A stretch of 19,987 nt of DNA from assembly GCA_016190785.1 (NCBI GenBank), contig JACPPX010000083.1, positions 1 through 19,987 on the forward strand, written 5' to 3'. Below are positions 1 to 7,003 of the stretch, in pieces; position 1 is the first letter of the stretch; each line of letters starts with the position of its first letter. The notes beneath the pieces were generated by a model. That model saw only the letters and a program-made list of their open reading frames with translations. It searched no databases and was not told the origin of the DNA. This stretch comes from Chloroflexota bacterium (GTDB taxonomy: Bacteria > Chloroflexota > Anaerolineae > UBA7937 > JACPPX01). The position numbers and the translations under genes are program-made.

Positions 1-185
1 AGACCTCGCTCCTCGTCACCTCGGCCAATATCATGGAGGAGGACTGCCGCCCGCAGGACTTCCAGATCCGCCCTCTCCTCGGCCCCGATCTTTTCGGCCA
101 GGGCCAGGACCCGCAGGACTTGTTCAAAGTCATGGGCTGGGTCAGTACCCTCGTAATATGCTTTGGCCTCCTCGACAGAGATCAC
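1..185 (-). CDS. HD-domain phosphohydrolase, N-terminal part (cut by window edge)
   Basis: Only the first 61 codons are inside the window. The frame reads VISVEEAKAYYEG, then AHDFEQVLRVLALAEKIG, then AAVLLHDIGRG. The spaced His (AHDF) and the His-Asp pair (LLHDIG) are the metal-binding signature of the HD superfamily of metal-dependent phosphohydrolases; substrate cannot be told from this part. The start is a GTG at 185, three bases after the mutS2 stop, with AGGAG seven bases upstream inside the end of mutS2. This spacing implies translational coupling and membership of the cvpA-mutS2 transcript. No ATG competes near this position. The rest of the protein lies off the left edge, so length and further domains are unknown. 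Confidence 0.8.
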   Translation of the reverse strand, partial: MISVEEAKAYYEGTDPAHDFEQVLRVLALAEKIGAEERADLEVLRAAVLLHDIGRGDEERG

Positions 186-188
186 CCT

Positions 189-2519
189 CTAGCTCCTGGC
201 AACCAACTTCACCACGGTTACCCCTTCTCCCCCCTCCTGCTCTTCTGCACCTTGCACCGAAGCAACTAGGGGATGGCGAGATAATTCTTGGCGGACCAGA
301 CGACGCAGGGTACCGGTGCCGCGGCCGTGGAGGATACGCACCGTATCCAGCCCCGCCACGAAGGCCTGATCCAAATACTTATCCAAAAGCGATAGAGCCT
401 CCTCTGCTTTCCTCCCCCGCAGGTTGAGAGTGGTGGGAGGTGCAGCCTTGGTCCGGATGCGCAGAGCAGAGGTGGCCGCAGGTTGTTGCTCCCCAGTTTC
501 CAAATCTTCTACTCGGGCTTTGACCCGGAAACCCCCCACCTTTACCTCCACTTCATCCTGGCTGAGGACCGCCACGACCTCTCCGGCCTGGGCCAATCCT
601 CGCACCCATACTTCATCCCCGACCCGGGCACTGCCTGGCAAAAGGTGCTCCCGGGCTTTTTGCTGAGGAATGGGCTGGATACTTTTTCGTAACTCGGCTA
701 ATATCCTTTTTCTCTCCGCGGCTGATTTGCCCTGCAGAGCATTTAATCTCGCCCGGAAAGTAGCCAACTCTACCCGCGCCTTTTGCCGCGCCTGGTTTAG
801 GATTTCATCCCATTCTTTCTCCAAAGCAACGGTCTTCTCCCGCCATTCTTTTTCCAAGGCCGCGGCCCGTCGCTCTTCTTCCTGGGCCTGGGCTCGAGCT
901 TCCTCTGCACCTTTTTGCGCAGCCTTTATCTCTTCCAGGTATTTTTCGACCTCCACCTCCTGAGGGGAGAGAAGTCCTTGTGCCCCTTCGATGATTTTGG
1001 GGTGCAAGCCCAGTCTGGTAGCGATGGCCAGAGCCTGAGAACGGCCGGGGAGGCCGATAGAAAGATGATAAGTGGGACGCAGGGTCTCCACATCAAATTC
1101 CAAACTGGCGTTCTCCACCCCGGGGGCCAATTGGGCATAGACCTTGAGGGCCGGGTAATGGGTGGCTACCAGGGCTGTGATTTTTCTTTCCCGCAGGTGA
1201 GCAAGGATGGCCTGGGCCAGAGCCGCCCCCTCTTGGGGATCGGTCCCCGCCCCCAGCTCGTCGAAAAGAACCAGCGAGTGGCTTCCCCCTCTGGTCAGGA
1301 TATCAATTATCTGGGTCAGGTGAGACGAGAAAGTGGAGAGGTTCTGCTCGATCGATTGCTCTACTCCGATGTCCGCATAAACCCCAGAGAAAGTGGAGAG
1401 TTCAGCCTCCTCCGCGGGCAGGTGCAGGCCAGCCTGGGCCATAAGCGCAAAAAGCCCTGCGGTTTTAAGAGTCACCGTCTTTCCCCCGGTATTGGGTCCA
1501 GTGATCACCAAGATAAAATAATCCTCACTGAGGTAGAGGTCGATGGGCACTACTTTCTCAGGATCGAGTAGGGGATGGCGGGCACCCTTAAAGATAAGGG
1601 TGGAGCCGGGGTGGTTGGGCCATTTGCGAAAGGGAAGAAAAGTTGGCTCAACCCCTTTTAGCCGAAGACTATACTTGCCTTTGGCCAAAGCCAGATCAAT
1701 TTCGGCAAGAGTGTTGAGGAGATTTTCTACAATCTCCGAGACGGCACCTACTTTTTGGGTCAATAAGCCAAGAATGCGCTCCACCTCCTGTTCCTCGGCC
1801 AGTTGGAATTCCCGCACTTGATTGTTCTCCTCAACTATCTCCATAGGCTCCACAAATAGAGTGGCTCCGCTCTGGGAACGGTCGTGGACCAACCCCGGGA
1901 CGCGACCCTTGAACTCGGCGCGGAGGGGGATCACATAACGACCTCCCCGCTGGGTAATGATTGGATCCTGAAGGTACTCCCGGTTTTGGGGGGAAGAGAC
2001 TATTTCCTGGAGTCGCTTCTCCAGCCGCCCTTGGTGGAGCCGCAGGTCGCGCCGGATGCCGGCCAGGGCAGGACTGGCTTCGTCCAGCGCCTCTCCCCCT
2101 TCACTTATCGCCCTGCCGATCCCCAGCTCCCTGGGGTCCGGGCCCTGAAGGAGGAATTTCCCCTTGCCGGCGAGAAGCGGGTAGTCAGTGGGTTGATTGC
2201 TTAGCGCCCGACCAACTCCTCGCGAAGAAACCACGGTGTGGTGTACCTCCAAAAGTTCTTGGGGGGTGAGGGTCGAGCCGATTCGTGCCCTTTTCAGATG
2301 GGGAGTTAAGTCGGTAATCCCTCCCAGGGAAGGCGCAGATTTGGATTGAAGAAGAGCCCGAGCCTCACTCGTCTCTTGCTGGCGGCGCTTTACTTCCTCC
2401 TCGTGGGAAGTAGGGCGGAGCCGCAAGCCAAGACTCTTGCCCAGAGGAGTGGAGGTGTGGGAGGCTAACTGCAAGAGGACCTGGTTGAAATCCAGAACTT
2501 GGAGGGAGTGCTTGTTCAC
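189..2519 (-). CDS. mutS2: MutS2 family ATPase/endonuclease
   Basis: 776 residues, the usual MutS2 length. It lacks the N-terminal mismatch-recognition domain of MutS. A core and clamp region (about 1-320) is followed by the ABC-type ATPase: Walker A GPNTGGKT at 341-348, STFSSH at 395-400, Walker B LVLFDE at 416-421, and the switch His in VATHYPA at 451-457. A charged coiled coil (about 520-615) leads to a KOW-like segment and a C-terminal Smr domain (about 697-776) with LNLRG and HGRGTGTL. Known MutS2 proteins act on branched DNA or rescue collided ribosomes through Smr; which applies here cannot be read from sequence. The start is GTG at 2519, overlapping the cvpA stop by four bases (GTGA), so translation is coupled. 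The Smr motif has Asn where LDLRG/LDLHG usually has Asp. Confidence 0.97.
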   Translation of the reverse strand: MNKHSLQVLDFNQVLLQLASHTSTPLGKSLGLRLRPTSHEEEVKRRQQETSEARALLQSKSAPSLGGITDLTPHLKRARIGSTLTPQELLEVHHTVVSSRGVGRALSNQPTDYPLLAGKGKFLLQGPDPRELGIGRAISEGGEALDEASPALAGIRRDLRLHQGRLEKRLQEIVSSPQNREYLQDPIITQRGGRYVIPLRAEFKGRVPGLVHDRSQSGATLFVEPMEIVEENNQVREFQLAEEQEVERILGLLTQKVGAVSEIVENLLNTLAEIDLALAKGKYSLRLKGVEPTFLPFRKWPNHPGSTLIFKGARHPLLDPEKVVPIDLYLSEDYFILVITGPNTGGKTVTLKTAGLFALMAQAGLHLPAEEAELSTFSGVYADIGVEQSIEQNLSTFSSHLTQIIDILTRGGSHSLVLFDELGAGTDPQEGAALAQAILAHLRERKITALVATHYPALKVYAQLAPGVENASLEFDVETLRPTYHLSIGLPGRSQALAIATRLGLHPKIIEGAQGLLSPQEVEVEKYLEEIKAAQKGAEEARAQAQEEERRAAALEKEWREKTVALEKEWDEILNQARQKARVELATFRARLNALQGKSAAERKRILAELRKSIQPIPQQKAREHLLPGSARVGDEVWVRGLAQAGEVVAVLSQDEVEVKVGGFRVKARVEDLETGEQQPAATSALRIRTKAAPPTTLNLRGRKAEEALSLLDKYLDQAFVAGLDTVRILHGRGTGTLRRLVRQELSRHPLVASVQGAEEQEGGEGVTVVKLVARS

Positions 2520-3055
2520 AAGAGGTAGAAGAGGTCGGGCACTCCTCCCGGGAGCCAGATGCGCATCGACTCCGCGACGATCCCCAGCCAGCGCCGCAGG
2601 AAAAAGGTTATGCTCGAGGAATCGAGGGCTTGGAGAAAGAGACGCCCCATCCCTTCCCCTAGAAAATCGACAAATCCCAGGGCCTTGAGGATGGCCAGGA
2701 CTAAAGCCACCTGCAGGGAAACCAGCCAGAAAGCAGCCAACCCCCCGCCGATGAGGTCCAATATACGGAAGGATTTCCAGCGAGTCTCCGGGAAGGCGCG
2801 GCGGGAGATCACCGCCAGCACCCCATAGAGAGTGGTTAGAAGAATAAGAAAGGCCAAAAACTCCGCCGCATCCCTCCCCGTTTGTGGCCGCAGGAAAAGG
2901 ATGCGATCCCCCAGCAACCCGCGAAAATAAGAGGCAAAAACCAGGCTGACATAAAGAGCCCCTAAGCCGATGATCGGCCGCAGCATACCCTGGCGGGCCC
3001 CCACCACTACCCCCAGACCGATGGCGATACCCAGAATGACATCCAAGGCATTCAC
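2516..3055 (-). CDS. cvpA: CvpA family inner-membrane protein
   Basis: 179 residues with about four hydrophobic segments: 5-24 with a glycine-rich first helix, about 30-45, about 65-85 and about 100-130. It opens with MNALDVILGIAIGLG and a GARQGMLRPIIG segment, typical of the CvpA/colicin V production family. The family is widespread, often next to mutS2, and has no settled biochemical role; links to envelope stress have been reported. The start is GTG at 3055 with a clear GGGGAGGA six bases upstream. It is the first gene of the cvpA-mutS2-HD transcript, and a good promoter sits just upstream. The stop overlaps the mutS2 start. Confidence 0.85.
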   Translation of the reverse strand: MNALDVILGIAIGLGVVVGARQGMLRPIIGLGALYVSLVFASYFRGLLGDRILFLRPQTGRDAAEFLAFLILLTTLYGVLAVISRRAFPETRWKSFRILDLIGGGLAAFWLVSLQVALVLAILKALGFVDFLGEGMGRLFLQALDSSSITFFLRRWLGIVAESMRIWLPGGVPDLFYLL

Positions 3056-3075
3056 TCTGCGTCCTCCCCGACCCT

Positions 3076-3104
3076 ATTCTAACTTCTCTCCCCTACATTG
3101 TCGA
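3076..3104 (-). promoter_or_regulatory. Promoter for cvpA-mutS2
   Basis: On the minus strand, TCGACA (-35; 5 of 6 to consensus) at 3099-3104 and TAGAAT (-10; 5 of 6) at 3076-3081 are separated by 17 bases. The expected start of transcription, near 3069, leaves a very short leader that begins at about the ribosome binding site GGGGAGGA of cvpA. The promoter lies in the gap after pheT and would make cvpA-mutS2 at least partly independent of pheST. Confidence 0.6.
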
Positions 3105-3135
3105 ACAAAATACCAGGGTTGTAATCTACCCCGGT
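3103..3135 (-). terminator. Weak candidate terminator after pheT
   Basis: Read on the minus strand, ACCGGGG (3129-3135) can pair with CCCTGGT (3112-3118), seven pairs with one G-U, closing a 10-base loop. It is followed by ATTTTGTT. The U tract is interrupted and the stem is modest, so termination may be partial. It ends where the cvpA promoter begins, which fits a unit boundary. Confidence 0.35.
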
Positions 3136-3193
3136 CTTGGCAATGGGCCAAAATCGATCCTGCCCTCGATGCTATTCAATAACCACGACCAAG

Positions 3194-5629
3194 TTACTCT
3201 CGCAGCCGGGCTCCCGCCTTCTTGGCCAGATAAGAGACGATCTTCTCTTGGAGCCGGCTAACCTCCTCCGCAGTGAGGGTTCGATCCGGGGAGCGGTAGG
3301 AAAGGGAATAGGCCAGGCTCTTTTTTCCTGAGGGTATCCCCTCCCCCTGATAGACATCGAAGAGCCGCACCTCTTCCAGAATTCGGCCTCCCGCCTCGCG
3401 GATCAGTTCCTCTACCTGGGCCGCCGCTATGGATTGGTCGAGGATCAAAGCCAGGTCCTGGACCACCGCCGGATAGCGGGGCAAAGGTTTCACCGTCAAG
3501 TCGGGGGAGGCGAGAGAGGCCAATAGATCAAAATCCAACTCCGCCACTATCACCGTGGCTTTCCCTAGATCGAATTCCTTCATCAGTTTAGGGTGGACTT
3601 CACCTAAAATCCCGGCCTGTTTTCCATTGAGGATCAACTGGCCTTGTCTGCCAGCGCCGAAGGAGGGGTAATTGCTGGACACAAACTGGAATCCACTGAT
3701 GCCCAGCGCACGGAGGAGAGCCTCGATTGCTCCTTTGAGATCATAAAAGTCGCGCAGGCGCTTGGCAGTGGCCCAATCCGGTGCAGAGATCCCGGCAGAA
3801 GCCAAGGCCAGCCGCCGCTTTTCCTCAGGCAAATCCCCTTTTCTTCCCTGATAGACTCGGGCTAATTCGAAAAGCGAAACCTCCTCGTGATCGCGCAGGT
3901 TGGGGGATATATTCCGCAGCAGACTGGGGAGCAGGGTGGTGCGCAGGGTATCCTCCTCGGGGACCATGGGGTTGCTGATCCGCAATCGCTCCCCGTCATC
4001 AACCGCCCAACTAGGAAAAGCCTCCAAGTCCTTATTATTCACCAGGCTGTAAGTCATGGCCTCGTAAAACCTGGCTTCGGCCAAAACCTGGCGAGCCTCT
4101 GTTTCCCAATAGCCATCCCAGTTGGTTTTTGGTGTTGGAACTTCCTCAGAGAAAAGGGTAGAAGGTATTTTGTCATACCCCCACAGTCGGGCGATTTCTT
4201 CTACTAGGTCTGCGGCCTCAGTTACATCCTGGCGGTAGGTGGGAACCTCCACCAACAAAATATCTCTACCGAGTTGCCGAGAGGTGAACTCTAGAGAGGC
4301 CAGCAATCCTTTAACTTCCTCCCTGCTCCGGGCCACTCCCAGGAGTCGCTCCACCTCTACCAAGGGGAGCTCGATTCTCTTTTTCGCGACGGGATTAGGA
4401 TAGAGATCAATAAAACCTTCTGCTATCTCCCCACCGGCCAATTCCTGGATCAGTTGCGTGGCCCGTCTCAGAGCGGGGATGGTCGATTCCGGATCTAGTC
4501 CTTTGTCGAAACGGATCGAGGCCTCGCTGCGGATACGGAGGGCACGAGAGGTGCGGCGGATACTGGCTCGCTCAAAGTTGGCCGATTCCAGAAGAACGGC
4601 ACGAGTAGCGTCACTTACTTCGCTCTCCAAGCCCCCCATCACCCCGCCGATGGCCACCGCACCTTCCCCGTCAGCAATAACTAAGGTCTCAGGCAGAAGT
4701 TGGCGCCCTACTCCATCCAGCGTAGTGAAGGTCGCACCCGGGCCCGCCCGGCGGACGATTATCTTATGCCCGCGCAGTTTATCGAAATCAAAGGCATGCA
4801 GCGGTTGTCCGCTCTCCAACATGATGTAATTAGTTACATCCACAATGTTGTTGATGGGCCTCATCCCTGCTGCCCGCAATCGCCGCTGCAACCAAGCTGG
4901 GGAAGGCCCCGGTTTCACCTCCAAGATGACGCTCGCCGAATACCGCGGGCAGAGATCCTCATCCTGGACTTCAATTTGCACTAGTTCCTGAATTGGCCGT
5001 CCCGTGGATTTGAGTTCAGTAGAGGGCAGGCGAAGTTTTTGCGCAGTGAGCGCCGCCACCTCACGGGCAATGCCAACAATGGAAAGAAGGTGGGCTTGAT
5101 TGGGGGTGAGTTTGAAATCGAGCACTGTTTCCCCTAGATGCTGAGACAAAGGCGCTCCCAGGGGTGCCTCATCCTCCAGGATGAGCACTCCCTCGTGGTC
5201 GCTGGAGATCCCCAGCTCTAACTCCGAGCAGATCACTGCTTCGGAGACCACCCCGCGGATTTTGGCCGGCTTGACCGCGTATTCTTTGCGTTCTGCAGAG
5301 TCCCGATCAGAGTCGGGATCAATCAGCCTCGCTCCGGGCAGGGCGAGGGGGACTTTCATATCCTTGCTCCCCACTGGCATATTGGGGGCCCCGCTTATCA
5401 CCCGATAAGTATGCCCTTTGCCGTCCTCAACCAGGGCAATAGTCAAGCGGTCGGCATTAGGATGGGGATTAACTTCTTTGACCAGACCCACCACCACTTT
5501 ATCCCAGCTGCCCCCTATCTTTTCAATGGCTTCCACTTCCGCCCCGGCCATTGTCAGACGGTAAGCCAAATCCTCGGGGGAGAGGGTTAGATCCACATAG
5601 TCAGCAAGCCAACTCCAGGGAACTTTCAC
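3194..5629 (-). CDS. pheT: Phenylalanyl-tRNA synthetase beta subunit
   Basis: 811 residues, full-length bacterial PheT. Domain order: N-terminal segment MKVPWSWLADYVDL; an OB-fold tRNA-binding domain (about 40-150, with NPHPNADRL); the B3/B4 region with the editing site (about 220-395, including RPINNIVDVTNYIM and GVMGG); B5 (about 410-485); a degenerate class II core; and a C-terminal anticodon-binding FDX-ACB domain (about 718-811, starting PLPRYPAVVQDLALIL). With PheS it forms the alpha2-beta2 enzyme that charges tRNA-Phe and clears mischarged Tyr. The start is GTG at 5629 with AAGGAGAG just upstream, nine bases after the pheS stop, so the two are co-transcribed. No defects seen. Confidence 0.98.
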   Translation of the reverse strand: MKVPWSWLADYVDLTLSPEDLAYRLTMAGAEVEAIEKIGGSWDKVVVGLVKEVNPHPNADRLTIALVEDGKGHTYRVISGAPNMPVGSKDMKVPLALPGARLIDPDSDRDSAERKEYAVKPAKIRGVVSEAVICSELELGISSDHEGVLILEDEAPLGAPLSQHLGETVLDFKLTPNQAHLLSIVGIAREVAALTAQKLRLPSTELKSTGRPIQELVQIEVQDEDLCPRYSASVILEVKPGPSPAWLQRRLRAAGMRPINNIVDVTNYIMLESGQPLHAFDFDKLRGHKIIVRRAGPGATFTTLDGVGRQLLPETLVIADGEGAVAIGGVMGGLESEVSDATRAVLLESANFERASIRRTSRALRIRSEASIRFDKGLDPESTIPALRRATQLIQELAGGEIAEGFIDLYPNPVAKKRIELPLVEVERLLGVARSREEVKGLLASLEFTSRQLGRDILLVEVPTYRQDVTEAADLVEEIARLWGYDKIPSTLFSEEVPTPKTNWDGYWETEARQVLAEARFYEAMTYSLVNNKDLEAFPSWAVDDGERLRISNPMVPEEDTLRTTLLPSLLRNISPNLRDHEEVSLFELARVYQGRKGDLPEEKRRLALASAGISAPDWATAKRLRDFYDLKGAIEALLRALGISGFQFVSSNYPSFGAGRQGQLILNGKQAGILGEVHPKLMKEFDLGKATVIVAELDFDLLASLASPDLTVKPLPRYPAVVQDLALILDQSIAAAQVEELIREAGGRILEEVRLFDVYQGEGIPSGKKSLAYSLSYRSPDRTLTAEEVSRLQEKIVSYLAKKAGARLRE

Positions 5630-5638
5630 TTCTCTCCT

Positions 5639-6679
5639 TTAACGAAACTGGCTCAAGAAGCGCAGGTCATTGCCGTAGAAATAGCGAATATCCTCGATCC
5701 CATACTTGAGCATGGCGATTCGTTCCACCCCCATCCCGAAGGCAAACCCCGAGAACTCCGCGGGATCATACCCGCCGTTGCGCAGCACCTGGGGATGGAC
5801 CATCCCTGCCCCCAAAATCTCGATCCATCCCGTGTACTTGCAAGTCCGGCACCCCGGCCCGTGGCAGACAAAACATTCGATGGCCATCTCCGCCCCCGGC
5901 TCTACAAAGGGGAAATAATCGCAGCGGAAACGCACTTTCAGTTCCTCCCCGAACATCTGCCGCGCAAAGTGGGAGAGCACCCCTTTGAGATCCGCCATGG
6001 TGATCTTTTTCCCCACCGCCAGACCCTCCACCTGGACAAACATCCACTCATGGGTGGGATCCACCGCCTCGTAGCGGTAGCAACGGCCAGGGATGAGCAC
6101 CCGCAGGGGAGCGGGAGCCATTTCCTGCATCAGCCGGATCTGCCCCGGGGAAGTGTGAGTGCGCAAAAGCATATCCTGGCCCTTGCCATACGGCGGGGCA
6201 ATGTAGAGGGTATCCCACATATCGCGAGCGGGGTGGTCAGGAGGGATATTGAGCAGTTCAAAGTTATAGCGGTCCCACTCCACCTCCGGTCCCTCGTAAA
6301 CCGAGAAGCCGAGGGGAGTGAAGATCTCGATGATCTCGTTCAAGGTGCGAGTAACGGGATGCAGCCCCCCCTGCGGGGGACGGCGACCAGGGAGGGTAAT
6401 ATCCAGAGTCTCTGCCTCCCGGACTTTTTGGGCCTCTTTCTCCAACTCTTGGATGCGGGCCTGGAGGGCGGTTTGCAGTTCTTCTTTGATGCGATTGCCA
6501 AGTTCACCTACCTTGGGCCGCTCCTTGGCTGAGAGCTGGCCTACACTGCGCAGAAGTTGAGTTAGAGTGCCCTTCCGTCCCAAATAGGCCACCCGCCAGG
6601 CTTCCACCGCCGACAAGTCTTTGACCCTAGCCAGCTCCTTCAAGGCTTTATTACGCAGATTTTGCAACTCCTTTTTCAT
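5639..6679 (-). CDS. pheS: Phenylalanyl-tRNA synthetase alpha subunit
   Basis: 346 residues, the usual length. An N-terminal coiled coil (about 1-90) that contacts tRNA is followed by the class II catalytic core: HPVTRTLNEI at 107-116, RTHTS at 173-177, motif 2 around RYEAVDPTHEWMFVQVEG (202-219) and motif 3 GFAFGMGVERIAMLKYG (311-327). Cysteines at 269, 272, 277 and 280 (CFVC then CRTC) form the probable zinc-like cluster seen in Bacillus-type PheS but absent from the E. coli form. The start ATG at 6679 has a moderate AAGGA ten bases upstream, located just past the U tract of the leader terminator. Expression is likely controlled by that leader. Confidence 0.98.
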   Translation of the reverse strand: MKKELQNLRNKALKELARVKDLSAVEAWRVAYLGRKGTLTQLLRSVGQLSAKERPKVGELGNRIKEELQTALQARIQELEKEAQKVREAETLDITLPGRRPPQGGLHPVTRTLNEIIEIFTPLGFSVYEGPEVEWDRYNFELLNIPPDHPARDMWDTLYIAPPYGKGQDMLLRTHTSPGQIRLMQEMAPAPLRVLIPGRCYRYEAVDPTHEWMFVQVEGLAVGKKITMADLKGVLSHFARQMFGEELKVRFRCDYFPFVEPGAEMAIECFVCHGPGCRTCKYTGWIEILGAGMVHPQVLRNGGYDPAEFSGFAFGMGVERIAMLKYGIEDIRYFYGNDLRFLSQFR

Positions 6680-6694
6680 GCTCTTTTAATCCTT

Positions 6695-6734
6695 AAAAAC
6701 AAAAGCCCCCTTCGCGACAAGTATACGAAGAGGG
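6695..6734 (-). terminator. Rho-independent hairpin in the pheS leader
   Basis: On the minus strand CCCTCTTCG (6726-6734) pairs with CGAAGGGGG (6706-6714), nine pairs with one G-U, and an 11-base loop. TTTTGTTTTT follows at 6695-6704. It lies between the promoter and the pheS start, 16 bases before the ATG, so it must be conditional: an attenuator rather than an end-of-operon terminator. Confidence 0.75.
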
Positions 6735-6855
6735 TCCCTCAGGAGCAAACCAAAAGCGGGAGCCGATCCCGACGCTCAGTCGGGACCCCCTATGGCGCCC
6801 GCAAAGACGAACTCGCTTCTCGATCCCCAGCCCCAGCGCATCTTTACCTCAACTT
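6735..6855 (-). promoter_or_regulatory. pheST leader with competing RNA pairings
   Basis: The leader between the predicted transcription start (near 6855) and the terminator holds three mutually exclusive helices. Segment A (GGGGGTCCCGAC, 6779-6790) can fold with B (GTCGGGA, 6767-6773) as a perfect 7-bp hairpin. Segment A can instead pair with C (GGGACCCTC, 6730-6738) over nine pairs with one G-U. C is needed for the 5' arm of the terminator, so A:C would act as an antiterminator. I found no T-box sequence (the conserved TGGNACCGCG-like block is absent), and the leader is short for a T-box. Control through translation of the small ORF in it is the best reading. Confidence 0.5.
6776..6841 (-). 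CDS. Candidate 21-residue leader peptide of pheST
   Basis: ATG at 6841 with GAGG five bases upstream opens a 21-codon frame: MRWGWGSRSEF, then VFAGAIGGPD and TGA at 6776-6778. It begins about 14 bases after the predicted transcription start. Two Phe codons (TTC, TTT at codons 11 and 13) and two Trp codons (3 and 5) are present. Its last codons form RNA segment A, and its stop lies in the loop of the A:B hairpin. A ribosome finishing translation would therefore cover A and favour the terminator, while one stalled at the Phe codons would leave A free. This matches the logic of pheST attenuation in E. coli, but the Phe enrichment is slight and no homologues could be checked. Confidence 0.4.
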   Translation of the reverse strand: MRWGWGSRSEFVFAGAIGGPD

Positions 6856-6861
6856 TGGAGC

Positions 6862-6890
6862 ATTATAGCATAAAAAGCCATGTCAAGCAA
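6862..6890 (-). promoter_or_regulatory. Promoter for pheST
   Basis: Minus strand TGCTATAAT at 6862-6870 is a perfect extended -10 (TATAAT at 6862-6867). A -35-like TTGCTT (6885-6890) lies 17 bases away. A perfect TTGACA (6881-6886) is also present but only 13 bases away, too close for normal use. The extended -10 probably carries most of the strength. Transcription should start near 6855. Confidence 0.7.
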
Positions 6891-6927
6891 GACGCCGTAT
6901 TGACTTTTGTAAACATCGGCCCAATTG

Positions 6928-6956
6928 TTGACCTCCCTACCAAAGGAAACTATACT
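6928..6956 (+). promoter_or_regulatory. Promoter for the 7004 sensor gene
   Basis: TTGACC (6928-6933) and TATACT (6951-6956) are separated by exactly 17 bases; each matches consensus at 5 of 6 positions. It faces away from the pheST promoter, with about 40 bases between their -35 regions. A transcript starting near 6963 would have a 40-base leader before the ATG at 7004. Confidence 0.7.
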
Positions 6957-7003
6957 CGCCGTGTTTCGCTAGAAAACTGGTTGAGCATGAAAAAGGGGCA
7001 CCG

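Noticed and set aside
915..1571. Long plus-strand ORF of 218 codons opposite mutS2.
   Set aside because: It lies entirely antisense to conserved MutS2 motifs, has no ribosome binding site and its translation resembles nothing; shadow of the real gene.
5795..6532. Long plus-strand ORF of 245 codons opposite pheS.
   Set aside because: Antisense shadow of pheS, with no family features.
6680..6860. T-box riboswitch before pheS.
   Set aside because: The leader is about 160 bases, has no conserved T-box sequence, and no specifier-loop architecture could be recognised.
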